Shown in pieces: positions 8,028 through 15,686 of a stretch of 42,456 nucleotides of DNA. The DNA lies in contig NZ_JACBXA010000027.1 of the NCBI RefSeq assembly GCF_013870515.1, forward strand, positions 1 through 42,456. Reading direction: 5' to 3'. The DNA comes from Streptomyces albidus (ex Kaewkla and Franco 2022). GTDB taxonomy: Bacteria; Actinomycetota; Actinomycetes; Streptomycetales; Streptomycetaceae. A program made the position numbers and the translations under genes. Within the stretch, counting starts at the first letter, position 1, and each line of letters opens with the position of its first letter. Under the pieces are notes generated by a model. That model saw only the letters and a list, made by a program, of their open reading frames with translations, ran no database searches and was not told the DNA's origin.

Positions 8028-9506
8028 TCAGTTGTCCTCCTGCCAGAAGCGCACGTAGTCGAACTCCACGCCCAGCTTGTTGACGCCCTGGGCTGGCGGC
8101 GCGATCCAGCCGGCGAACCTGCCCGGCTCGTACTCGGGCTTCATCAGCGACCGCACGTCGGCCAGGTCCTGTTCCGAGGGGAGCCACTGGTGGACCCGGG
8201 CGTCCCACTCGTCCTGGGTGAGCACTTCACCCTCGGGGCTCACGTGCGCGTCGGAGTACACACCGACCTCGCGGTTGAAGCCCTCGTGCGGCAGGGTCAG
8301 CCGGTGCGGCAGCCCGGCGTCCTCCAGCGCCTGGTTCCAGCGGCGGACGCCGTTCTCGCAGTCGGCGACGTACTCGTCACGCAGATCGAGGTTGAGCGCG
8401 TTCAGCAGCGGCACGGTCTCGGTGACGAGTTGGCCGGTCTCGACCTTGGTCATCTCCCGCGTCTGGTCCTGCAGGGAGTGGTCGTCCTTACGCCGGCGCT
8501 CCTGCCAGCGGCCCTTCAGTCCTGCGGTGTAGTACGCCGCGGCGTTCGAGGAGAGCTCCGAACCGAACAGGTCCATGGACACCGAGAACTGCTGGTTGAG
8601 GTACTTCTGGATGACGGCGAACGGGATCCCGCCGTGCTCCAGGATGTCGTCGGTGCCGTGCTCCTTCATCAGCTCCGCGGTCCGCTCGACGACCCGCTGG
8701 ATGCCGGTGGTGCCCACGAACATGTGGTGGGCCTCTTCCTTCAGCATGAACTCGCAGGTGCGGGCGAGCGGATCGAAGCCGCTCTCCTTCAGCGTGCCCA
8801 GTTGGTACTTGCCGTCCCGGTCCGTGAAGTAGGTGAACATGAAGAAGTTCAGCCAGTCGGACGTGTCCTCGTTGAAGGCCCCGAGGATGCGCGGGTTGTC
8901 GTAGTCGCCGCTGTTGCGGCGCAGCAGCTCCTCCGCCTCCTGGCGCCCCTCACGTCCGAAGTACGCCTGCAGCAGGTACACCATCGCCCAGAGGTGCCTG
9001 CCCTCCTCCACGTTGATCTGGAAGAGGTTGCGCATGTCGTACAAGCTCGGTGCGGTGGCGCCGAGTTGGCGCTGCTGCTCCACGCTGGCCGGCTCGGTGT
9101 CGCCCTGGATGACGATGAGCCGCTGCAGCTCGGCGCGGTACTCGCCGGGGACTTCCTTCCAGGCCTTCTCGCCCTTGTGCTGGCCGAAGCTGATCTCGCG
9201 GTCCGGGTCGGTCTCGGCGAGGAAGATCCCCCAGCGGTACTCCTCCATGGGCACGAAGTCGTATACCGCCCAGCCGTCCCGGTCGATGGCCACGGCGGTG
9301 CGCAGGTAGACCTCCTTGGTCGGCACCTGCGGCCCGAGGCTCTTCCACCACTCGATGAACTTCGGCTGCCAACGCTCCAGCGCCCTCTGGAGTTTGCGGT
9401 CACCGGCCAGGTCGACGTTGTTGGGGATCCGCTCGCTGTAGTCGATCCTGCTCACCGGGCCGGTGGGCTCGGGTGCGGCTCCGAGGCGTCCATCAATGGT
9501 CGTCAT
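8028..9506 (-). CDS. boxB: benzoyl-CoA 2,3-epoxidase subunit BoxB
   Basis: 492-residue class I diiron protein of the BoxB family. Candidate iron ligands are E138, E168 with H171 (EEGRH), D229, and E258 with H261 (KEEAHH). These match, with a constant +18 offset, the ligand spacing I recall for the Azoarcus enzyme. BoxB epoxidises benzoyl-CoA at C2-C3 using O2 and two electrons. The length is slightly above the usual ~475 because of an N-terminal extension. It is transcribed apart from the boxC operon but has the same upstream element. The reductase partner is not a BoxA homologue, at least in this window. Confidence 0.96.
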   Translation of the reverse strand: MTTIDGRLGAAPEPTGPVSRIDYSERIPNNVDLAGDRKLQRALERWQPKFIEWWKSLGPQVPTKEVYLRTAVAIDRDGWAVYDFVPMEEYRWGIFLAETDPDREISFGQHKGEKAWKEVPGEYRAELQRLIVIQGDTEPASVEQQRQLGATAPSLYDMRNLFQINVEEGRHLWAMVYLLQAYFGREGRQEAEELLRRNSGDYDNPRILGAFNEDTSDWLNFFMFTYFTDRDGKYQLGTLKESGFDPLARTCEFMLKEEAHHMFVGTTGIQRVVERTAELMKEHGTDDILEHGGIPFAVIQKYLNQQFSVSMDLFGSELSSNAAAYYTAGLKGRWQERRRKDDHSLQDQTREMTKVETGQLVTETVPLLNALNLDLRDEYVADCENGVRRWNQALEDAGLPHRLTLPHEGFNREVGVYSDAHVSPEGEVLTQDEWDARVHQWLPSEQDLADVRSLMKPEYEPGRFAGWIAPPAQGVNKLGVEFDYVRFWQEDN

Positions 9507-9561
9507 CCGCTCTTGCCCTTCTCTCCGAGGTCAACCGTTAGTCCACGGCAAAGCATCGTCA

Positions 9562-9581
9562 CGTCAGCAGGATGTAGCATG
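9562..9581 (-). promoter_or_regulatory. 20-bp element upstream of boxB, shared with boxC
   Basis: On the minus strand this reads CATGCTACATCCTGCTGACG, ending in a -35-like CTGACG. A weak -10 (TGGACT) follows after 16 bp. It lies 55 bp upstream of the boxB ATG, against 59 bp for the boxC copy. The matched position and 16/20 identity argue for a common regulator binding over the -35. Confidence 0.6.
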
Positions 9582-9760
9582 TCCAGTCAGGGGGCAACCC
9601 CCGTCGCCGCATTGAGGACGTTGCCGCGCGCTGCTGGACCGTCCGCCCGCGCTACAGATGCACGAGACGACCGAGGCCCCTCCCTTGCCCCAACGGCCGT
9701 TTGTCGTACGTGAGTTGGCTTCACCCGCCGCCCGCCGCAGCGCTCGCCTATGCTGACGCC

Positions 9761-10492
9761 ATGGCCGCAGAGTCGCCTTCACGAAGCTCGGAGCCCCGGG
9801 GAATCGAGGTCTCGCTGCCTTTCACGGGCCTCTGGCGCACCGAGAACAGCCCGGCCCGGCGCGTGCCCAGTCATGGAACCGACCTGTTCGGCGGGCGCTA
9901 CGCCATCGACTTCACCGGCGTGGACGAGCGCCACCGGACAGCCGGCAGCCGTAGCTGGCGGACCTTCCTCGCCACCGAACCGCCGGAGATCTTCTTCGCC
10001 TTCGGCCGGCCCGTCCTGGCCCCCGCGAGCGGCACCGTCGTCGCCGTGCACGAGGGCGAGCCCGATCACGAAGGGCGGCGGTCGCAAGTGGCCTTGGTGC
10101 CGTACGCGCTGGGCCAGGCCGCACGGCTCCGCCGGGGCGTGGCCGCCATGGCAGGGAACCACGTGATCATCTCGCTCCGCGAGAGCGGCACCTTCGTCGC
10201 TCTGGCGCACTTCCAGGCGGGCTCCATCCGTGTCTCCGCAGGCCAGTCGGTGGTGGAAGGCCAGCACCTCGGGAGCTGCGGCAACTCCGGCAACTCGACC
10301 CAGCCGCACGTGCACATCCAGGCCATGGACAGCTCCGATCTGTCCGTCGCACGCGGCGTGCCGATGCGCTTCCGGCGGTTCCGTGAATGGCCTTCCGGCC
10401 CGAAGCGGGCCCGGGTCAGGGAGCGGGCGGTGCCGGGTGAGCGTGCGGTGGTGGAGCCGTTGCCCGTCACGTCGACAGCGGCCGGTCACTGA
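9761..10492 (+). CDS. M23 (LytM-like) peptidase family protein
   Basis: 243 residues with an M23 beta-barrel. It contains H38...D50 in SHGTDLFGGRYAIDF, the PVLAPASGTVVAVHEGE core, LAHFQ (H150) and QPHVHIQ (H183, H185), preceded by GSCGNSGNST. These match the metal ligands and the SGNTG-x-S-x2-PH-x-H block of family M23. There is no signal peptide or membrane segment, so an intracellular or non-peptidase role is possible. No ribosome-binding site precedes ATG 9761, but a -10-like TATGCT (9749-9754) ends 6 nt before it, suggesting leaderless mRNA. The longer frame from 9701 has a low-complexity N-terminus and is rejected. Confidence 0.82.
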   Translation: MAAESPSRSSEPRGIEVSLPFTGLWRTENSPARRVPSHGTDLFGGRYAIDFTGVDERHRTAGSRSWRTFLATEPPEIFFAFGRPVLAPASGTVVAVHEGEPDHEGRRSQVALVPYALGQAARLRRGVAAMAGNHVIISLRESGTFVALAHFQAGSIRVSAGQSVVEGQHLGSCGNSGNSTQPHVHIQAMDSSDLSVARGVPMRFRRFREWPSGPKRARVRERAVPGERAVVEPLPVTSTAAGH

Positions 10493-10517
10493 CGGGGCCA
10501 CACCTGTCCCCGCTCAC

Positions 10518-10555
10518 GACGAGACCGCTCCCTCCTGAGAGGCAGCGGTCTCGTC
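10518..10555. terminator. bidirectional hairpin terminator
   Basis: GACGAGACCGCT (10518-10529) pairs perfectly with 10544-10555 across a 14-nt loop. It lies between the convergent M23 gene and the secreted-protein gene and can serve both. Confidence 0.8.
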
Positions 10556-10600
10556 TTGCCGATGTTCAGGGGAGGGATCCGTTCGACGACGGACCCCGGG

Positions 10601-11320
10601 TCACGACGGCGACTGGCACCGCGGGGGAAGCGTGACCTTTCCGGGCTTGTGCTCGAAGGTGTCCATCACGAGCCACTCGTCCAACTCGGGGTCGTAGAGA
10701 TTCTGGACGCCGAATTGCAGCACCTGCCAGAACGTACTCCGGTTGTTCTGATCGACGTAGATGTCGCCGAGCGCGAGCGGGAACCGCAGGAATTTCCCGG
10801 GAGGCAGCTTCGGAAGGACGACACCGACCCGCCAGTGATTCACGTGCCGTCTCGGGTTCCGCTCCAGGGTCTCCCTCCCGACGAACCGCGAACCCTTGAA
10901 CGCCTGGTTCACATCGTCGAGGTCGAAGCCCGGAATCCTCGAGCACGAGTGCTCGTTCAGACCGGGCCACTTGTAGGTCAGCGTGTAGAGCGAGCCGCGG
11001 TAGATCAGGTTCGTGAACCAGATCGGGTACTGCGGGCCGCCGGCGACCATCTGGCTGTCGCCGTTCTTTCCCTGCCAGGTGAACGGGACCGTGATGCCCA
11101 GATCCCTGACGATCCACTTGCCCTTCCCTCGGAAGTTCCGCGGAAGGAGAGGCGGCCGCGGCGTCTTCGAGCCGGGCCGCTCCGCAGCCGCGCTCTCGGA
11201 CGACGATGTGTTCCCGCTCCGTGTCTCGGCGCCTGCCGACGGCAGAGCCGCCGGGGCGACGGCGATCACTCCTGCGAGAACGACCGACGCGGCCACTCGA
11301 CGTGTGCGTGTCCAACCCAT
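10601..11320 (-). CDS. secreted protein of unknown function
   Basis: 239 residues. A clear signal peptide (MGWTRTRRVAASVVLAG..., likely cleaved after A31 in the AGA/ET context) is followed by a Ser/Glu-rich linker and a compact domain with many aromatic residues (FTWQGKNG, YPIWFTNLIYRG, TFWQVLQFG). Only two cysteines remain in the mature part (about 126 and 236), which could form a disulfide. GAGGGA precedes the ATG. I do not recognise the domain. It ends at the shared terminator hairpin and has no obvious operon partner. Confidence 0.8.
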   Translation of the reverse strand: MGWTRTRRVAASVVLAGVIAVAPAALPSAGAETRSGNTSSSESAAAERPGSKTPRPPLLPRNFRGKGKWIVRDLGITVPFTWQGKNGDSQMVAGGPQYPIWFTNLIYRGSLYTLTYKWPGLNEHSCSRIPGFDLDDVNQAFKGSRFVGRETLERNPRRHVNHWRVGVVLPKLPPGKFLRFPLALGDIYVDQNNRSTFWQVLQFGVQNLYDPELDEWLVMDTFEHKPGKVTLPPRCQSPS

Positions 11321-11633
11321 GGGTGTCCCTCGCCTGTTCCGTCACGCGCCGTCCGGCGCAGAATTCGAACGCAGGAAATGGTCCGAACCGTCCCCGGCCC
11401 CGGAGAACCTGAAACCAGGCTTTGCGCCGCCGACCGTTCCCGGCCGACCGGCAATGTTCGGGGATTCGGCGAAGCTTCCGCGGCCGAAAGAGACCGGACT
11501 TACTCACCGGGCGGCGCAATGGCGAAATCACCCGGCACCCAGTCCAAGCAGCGCACCACACCAGCTCCAACGAACAAGATCCCTTGTCGCCGTCTCCCGC
11601 CGCAGCCAGCCCGAAGAGCGGCGCCCGGCTGAG
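11321..11633. other. intergenic region without recognisable gene
   Basis: 313 bp between the start of the secreted-protein gene and the end of the FhuF-like gene. Only arginine/proline-rich short frames are present, the best being a 37-codon plus-strand ORF from ATG 11520 without a convincing ribosome-binding site. It should hold the promoter of the secreted-protein gene; no clear consensus was seen. Confidence 0.5.
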
Positions 11634-12476
11634 CTATCCGGCGTCGATGCGCGCCAGCCGCTCCGCGTCCCCGGTGCGCGGGCAGGTGGCGCACGCCTCG
11701 TCGGGCGAGATGGCGTAGTAGAGGCAGCATCCGGCACGGGTACGGGTCGGATACGACGTCCCGTCGCCGCCTCGCAGACGGCGGAACCCGGCACCCGCGG
11801 GGAACGGCGGGACCGGAGAAGGCAGCAGCTCACCGGCGGCGGCGACCGCATTCTCCTCCTCCCCTGTGGCGCGGCCCAGATGCCAGATCCCGGAGACGAG
11901 GTCGTCCTCGACCATCCCCCACAGCGCCCTCGGCCCGCGCCGGAGCCGAGGACCGAGAGCGGCGATCAGAGGTCGCGCCTGGTCGGCCGCGGCGGTGCGC
12001 AGTTCGTGGTTCAGCGCGTCCGCGCCCGCAACGGGGACAGCTCCGGGGAGCGATGCCGCGGGGTCGTCCGGCAGGCACGCAAAGCCTCCGGGGACCACTT
12101 GCCAGGCTTCGTCCCGGCGGCTGATCCGCACGTCTTCCGGGCGCAGACGCGGCACTCGGCGCTCGAGGTACCAGGGCCCGCTCAGCAGCAGACAGGTGCA
12201 CCACAGGAGGCGGTGCAGAACGCGGGAGGCCACCACGTCCGGGCGTGGTGGTGTCGCGTACCGGGCCGTCTCCGCCTCAAGGAGGGCTTCGAGAACCTGC
12301 GGGTGACGGGCCGCTTCGCCGAGGTCCGCCCAGTCCTGTCCGGCCGCGGAAGCGGGGGGTGCGACGTGGAGGTTCAGCGTGGGGCTCAGAGCACCCAGGC
12401 GCTGGTAGGTCGAGGTGAGCAGCGTGAAGCAGCTCTCGACGCCTCGTGCGGAGGCCGACGTCGGGGCCAGGTTCAA
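11634..12476 (-). CDS. FhuF-like 2Fe-2S ferric-siderophore reductase
   Basis: 280 residues ending in the FhuF-type iron-sulfur motif C250-C251-x10-C262-x2-C265 (RAGCCLYYAISPDEACATC). This motif binds a 2Fe-2S cluster in FhuF and related ferric-siderophore reductases. The N-terminal part resembles the IucA/FhuF-like region and has no membrane segment, so the enzyme is cytosolic. The TTG start at 12476 is chosen because AAGGAG lies 5 bp upstream, and no in-frame ATG or GTG nearby is better placed. It is divergent from the siderophore synthesis operon, with its own iron box at 12538-12556. It probably releases iron from the imported chelate. Confidence 0.82.
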   Translation of the reverse strand: MNLAPTSASARGVESCFTLLTSTYQRLGALSPTLNLHVAPPASAAGQDWADLGEAARHPQVLEALLEAETARYATPPRPDVVASRVLHRLLWCTCLLLSGPWYLERRVPRLRPEDVRISRRDEAWQVVPGGFACLPDDPAASLPGAVPVAGADALNHELRTAAADQARPLIAALGPRLRRGPRALWGMVEDDLVSGIWHLGRATGEEENAVAAAGELLPSPVPPFPAGAGFRRLRGGDGTSYPTRTRAGCCLYYAISPDEACATCPRTGDAERLARIDAG

Positions 12477-12537
12477 CGGGGCTCCTTGCAGTTCTTGCCG
12501 TTCATGCCGGGCGCGGGCGTACGAGCACCCCGCGCCA

Positions 12538-12556
12538 ACAGGTAAGGCGAACCTTA
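12538..12556 (-). promoter_or_regulatory. iron box upstream of the FhuF-like gene
   Basis: The minus strand reads TAAGGTTCGCCTTACCTGT, which matches 14 of the first 17 positions of the DtxR/DmdR palindrome TTAGGTTAGCCTAACCTAA. It lies 61 bp upstream of the TTG start, where a repressor would cover the promoter. Confidence 0.7.
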
Positions 12557-12606
12557 CTCACACAGTCCCGCCTGAACCCTCCACCCCCCTCGGCGAGTTG
12601 GCGGAT

Positions 12607-12625
12607 TTAGGATTACCTAACTTAA
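12607..12625 (+). promoter_or_regulatory. iron box upstream of the siderophore operon
   Basis: TTAGGATTACCTAACTTAA keeps the TTAGG and (C)TTAA arms and the central CT of the DmdR iron box. It overlaps a -10-like TAGGAT (12608-12613) and ends 44 bp before the ATP-grasp ATG. Repression under iron sufficiency is expected. Confidence 0.75.
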
Positions 12626-12669
12626 GCTCAGCTCCGGCTCGCGTCGAACAGCGCCGGAAGGGTTCCGAC

Positions 12670-13884
12670 ATGCAGCTGTACCTGCTCGCCCTGAACCCGA
12701 CCGACTCGGTCACCTGCGGCTTCCTACCGGCAGCCCGACGGCGGGGGGTCCATGTCACGCTGCTCACCGACCGTCCGCAGGAGCACACCCACTCCCTCGG
12801 GGACGGTCCGGGGGCTGCCCAGGTCGAGGTGCTGGGCTGCGACGTGAGGGACGTCGGGTCGGTGATCGCCCGGATCTCCGGTCACCGCTCCCCCGACGCC
12901 GTCTTCACCAACAGTGATCATCTGCAGTTGCACGCCGCGCTGGCCGCGGACTACTTCGGGCTGCCGGCCAAGGACTGGCGCGCCGCGTTCAGGACCAAGG
13001 ACAAGGCGGAGATGCGCCGCCACCTCGCCGCGGCAGGCGCCGACACCGTATGGGCCGCCGAGATCGCCGCCGAGGACGACCTGGCATCCCGTCTGCCGGC
13101 GCTCGAAGCCCCGTTCCCCTGCGTCGTCAAGCCGCGTGAGGGAGTGGCCAGTGAGGACGTCTTCCTCGCCGAGGACGCCACGGAACTGGCCCGGAGGAGC
13201 GAGGAGATACGGGCGCGGCGCCCGGGCGCGGCACTCGTGGTGGAGGAGTACCTTCCCGGCGAGTTGTTCAGCCTCGAGACCGTGGGCGACGCCAGCCGTC
13301 TGCACGACCTCGGGGGCTTCCGTACCACGCTCTCGCCGCCGCCCTGCTTCATCGAGCAGCGCATGACGTACACGCACCGGCACCCTGCGCAGATGACGGA
13401 GGCGGTCCTCGCCCAGCTCCGCGTGCTAGGTGTCGGACTCGGCGCCTGCCACACCGAGTTCGTGGTCCACGACGGTCGCGCACGCATCATCGAGGTCAAC
13501 TACCGCGCCATCGGCGACCAGTGCGATCTGCTGCTCGCGGATCTGCTCGACGTCCCGCTCTTCGACCACATACTCGGCGCTCACCTGGGTGATCTCCTGC
13601 CCTCACAGCTGCCCACGCGGGCAGGCGGGGCGGCACGCATCGACTGGCCGTGCGCCGACCGCGGAGGCACCCTCACCGCCGCGCCCAGCGCCTCCGACGT
13701 GCACGCAGCAGGAGGGGTGCGGCTGACGTACCGGCCGTTGCGGGACGTGGGAGAACGCCACGACCTCCACCACACCAACCGCGACTACCTTGGTGCCCTG
13801 CGGACCACCGGCCCAGACCAGCAGTCCGTGGACCGGGCCGCTGAGGACTTCCTCGCCGAGCATCGGTGGGAGATCACCCCGTGA
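12670..13884 (+). CDS. ATP-grasp ligase of the siderophore locus
   Basis: 404 residues. An N-terminal Rossmann-like domain is followed by an ATP-grasp fold: ATP-binding lysine in CVVKPREGVASEDVF, hinge ALVVEEYLPGELFS, and the Mg-binding pair in FVVHDGRARIIEVNYRAIGDQ (E and N). The family joins a carboxylate, through an acyl phosphate, to an amine or thiol. GGAAGG precedes ATG 12670, and the long open frame upstream is non-coding. First gene of a tightly coupled four-gene operon: its stop overlaps the next start by 4 bp (GTGA). It probably forms one amide bond of the siderophore or supplies an activated amino acid; the substrate is unknown. Confidence 0.88.
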   Translation: MQLYLLALNPTDSVTCGFLPAARRRGVHVTLLTDRPQEHTHSLGDGPGAAQVEVLGCDVRDVGSVIARISGHRSPDAVFTNSDHLQLHAALAADYFGLPAKDWRAAFRTKDKAEMRRHLAAAGADTVWAAEIAAEDDLASRLPALEAPFPCVVKPREGVASEDVFLAEDATELARRSEEIRARRPGAALVVEEYLPGELFSLETVGDASRLHDLGGFRTTLSPPPCFIEQRMTYTHRHPAQMTEAVLAQLRVLGVGLGACHTEFVVHDGRARIIEVNYRAIGDQCDLLLADLLDVPLFDHILGAHLGDLLPSQLPTRAGGAARIDWPCADRGGTLTAAPSASDVHAAGGVRLTYRPLRDVGERHDLHHTNRDYLGALRTTGPDQQSVDRAAEDFLAEHRWEITP

Positions 13885-15680
13885 CCGCCGGGCCTGCGCC
13901 CGTGACGCGCACTCACCCGGCGGAACAGGAGCTGCTGCTGAGGGTGTTGAGCACCCTGTTGCGTGAGGACGTCTCAGGGCTGCGCACCCGTTCGGCCGAG
14001 CTCAACGCTCCAGACGGACTCTGGCTCCGGCTCCAGGACAGCCGCCATGGCTCCCTGCTCATCCCGGTACGTCACGACGGATTCCAGTGCACGCTGGCGG
14101 CCCGTCTCCCGCTGCTGCGCCGGGAGGCGGAGGGCACCGACCTGACCACGGTCACCGACGTGCTGACCGCACTCGCCGCTGTGGCAGACCCGGCCGACCG
14201 GCCCGGCTTCGACGCCTTCGCCGACGAGTGCCGCGCGGACATCCTGGCGCGCCGCCTGCACGCTGCGACCCGCGACGAACTATACGAACGGCTCACGGCC
14301 CGCCATGGGCCGGACCCCGCGCGCTGGCAGGGTCTTGCCGCGTCACTCGCCTTCGACAGTCTCGCGGCTCGCACCGATCACCCGGTGTACCCCGCTTCTC
14401 GTGCCCGTCCCGGTATGACGGAGCATCAACTACGTTCCTGGGCACCGGAGTTCCATCCGCGCTTCCGGCTCCGATGGCTCGCGCTGCCGACCGCGGACGT
14501 CGCCGTGTCCTGGCCTGGCGGCACCCGGGCACTCGGGCTGCCTGTCCCGGCCGGTCCGAACGGCCCGTGGGACGCGGAACTCCCTCAGGGGTGGCGACGG
14601 ACCCATGTGCTGCTGCCGGTGCATCCGCTCACCGTCGGGCGTCCGCTGAAGGAGGCCCTGGCCACCACCGGCCTGACCGGGCGGGCAGTGCTGCTGGAGG
14701 AGCCGTATCTGGAGGCGGTACCCACTCTCTCGATGCGGACCGTCGCTCTGGCCGATCACCCCGGGACCCACGTCAAACTGCCCCTGCCCACCTCCACGCT
14801 GGGCCGGCTGAACCGTCGCTCGATACAGCCGGGCACACTGCTCGACGGAGCCGCATGCCAGCGGCTGCTGGAGCGGGTGATCGAACGCGAGCCGCGGTTC
14901 CGCGGCCGGGTGCTGCTCGCTGACGAGACCCGCCATGCCACGGCGGGTCATGAACTGCTGAGTGCGCTGATCCGTCGTCAGCCGCCGCTGCCGGACGACT
15001 GCGTCGTCGTCCCGCTGGCCGCGCTGGCGGCCCGGGCGCCGGACGGCCGCCCGGTCATCGACTCGCTGGCACGCCGCTTCTACGGCGGAGACGTCGCCGC
15101 CCTCATCGACGCGTTCCTGATGCTGCTGCTGGACTGGCAGACCACACTCTTCGGTTACGGGATCGCCCTGGAGTCGCACCAGCAGAACGTCTCCCTCGTC
15201 CTCGGGGGCTCCGGCGGCCCCACACCTCGGCTTCTGTTCAAGGACAACGACGGACCGCGCATCAACACCGTCCGTCTGCGCAGGGCACTGAGCGAGGCAG
15301 ACGCGGACGCCGACGGGCTCGGCTTCGACGATCCGCGTATCCGCGTCGCCGAGGACGGGCCCGTCGCCGACCTGTTCACCACCGTCACCGTGCACCTGTG
15401 CGCGGGCGCCTGGGCGTTCAGCCTCGGCCGGGACGGCTCCTCGACGCGTGAGGCCCTGATCGGCCTGGTGCGGAGGCGGCTTGCCGAATCCGTGGACCGG
15501 CTCGCCGGTCAGCACCGTACGGCCGCCGACGTGCTGCGCTCCAAGGTGCTGGAGGCGCCCGAACTGCCCGTCAAAGCCATGGTGACGGCCGGAACCCTGC
15601 TGACGAAAGCACGGTCCGGCGCCACCGACGTCAACAAGCACTACACCACTGGCCCCAACTACCTGTTGCGGAGGGCTTGA
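13881..15680 (+). CDS. IucA/IucC-family NIS siderophore synthetase (first)
   Basis: 599 residues across the IucA/IucC catalytic domain and the FhuF-like C-terminal domain (ALESHQQNVSLVL, LLFKDNDGPRI, KAMVTAGTLLTK). These synthetases adenylate a carboxylate such as citrate and condense it with an amine or alcohol. GTG 13881 overlaps the preceding stop and follows GTGGGAG; a GTG five codons earlier is less likely. The nucleotide-site motif, normally GHPxHPxxKxRxG, is degenerate: DHPVYPASRARPG from residue 166, so G, H and K are replaced by D, Y and R. HVLLPVHPLTVGR and HVKLPLPTSTLGRLNRRSI correspond to the later catalytic segments. Specificity is not predictable by eye. Confidence 0.9.
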   Translation: MTAGPAPVTRTHPAEQELLLRVLSTLLREDVSGLRTRSAELNAPDGLWLRLQDSRHGSLLIPVRHDGFQCTLAARLPLLRREAEGTDLTTVTDVLTALAAVADPADRPGFDAFADECRADILARRLHAATRDELYERLTARHGPDPARWQGLAASLAFDSLAARTDHPVYPASRARPGMTEHQLRSWAPEFHPRFRLRWLALPTADVAVSWPGGTRALGLPVPAGPNGPWDAELPQGWRRTHVLLPVHPLTVGRPLKEALATTGLTGRAVLLEEPYLEAVPTLSMRTVALADHPGTHVKLPLPTSTLGRLNRRSIQPGTLLDGAACQRLLERVIEREPRFRGRVLLADETRHATAGHELLSALIRRQPPLPDDCVVVPLAALAARAPDGRPVIDSLARRFYGGDVAALIDAFLMLLLDWQTTLFGYGIALESHQQNVSLVLGGSGGPTPRLLFKDNDGPRINTVRLRRALSEADADADGLGFDDPRIRVAEDGPVADLFTTVTVHLCAGAWAFSLGRDGSSTREALIGLVRRRLAESVDRLAGQHRTAADVLRSKVLEAPELPVKAMVTAGTLLTKARSGATDVNKHYTTGPNYLLRRA

Positions 15681-15686
15681 CCACCC

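Noticed and set aside
7896..9713. 605-codon plus-strand frame antisense to boxB
   Set aside because: It lies opposite a gene with intact diiron ligands, a typical GC-rich shadow frame.
11520..11633. 37-codon plus-strand ORF MAKSPGTQSKQRTTP...
   Set aside because: No convincing Shine-Dalgarno sequence, low-complexity composition, and it overlaps the end of the FhuF-like gene.
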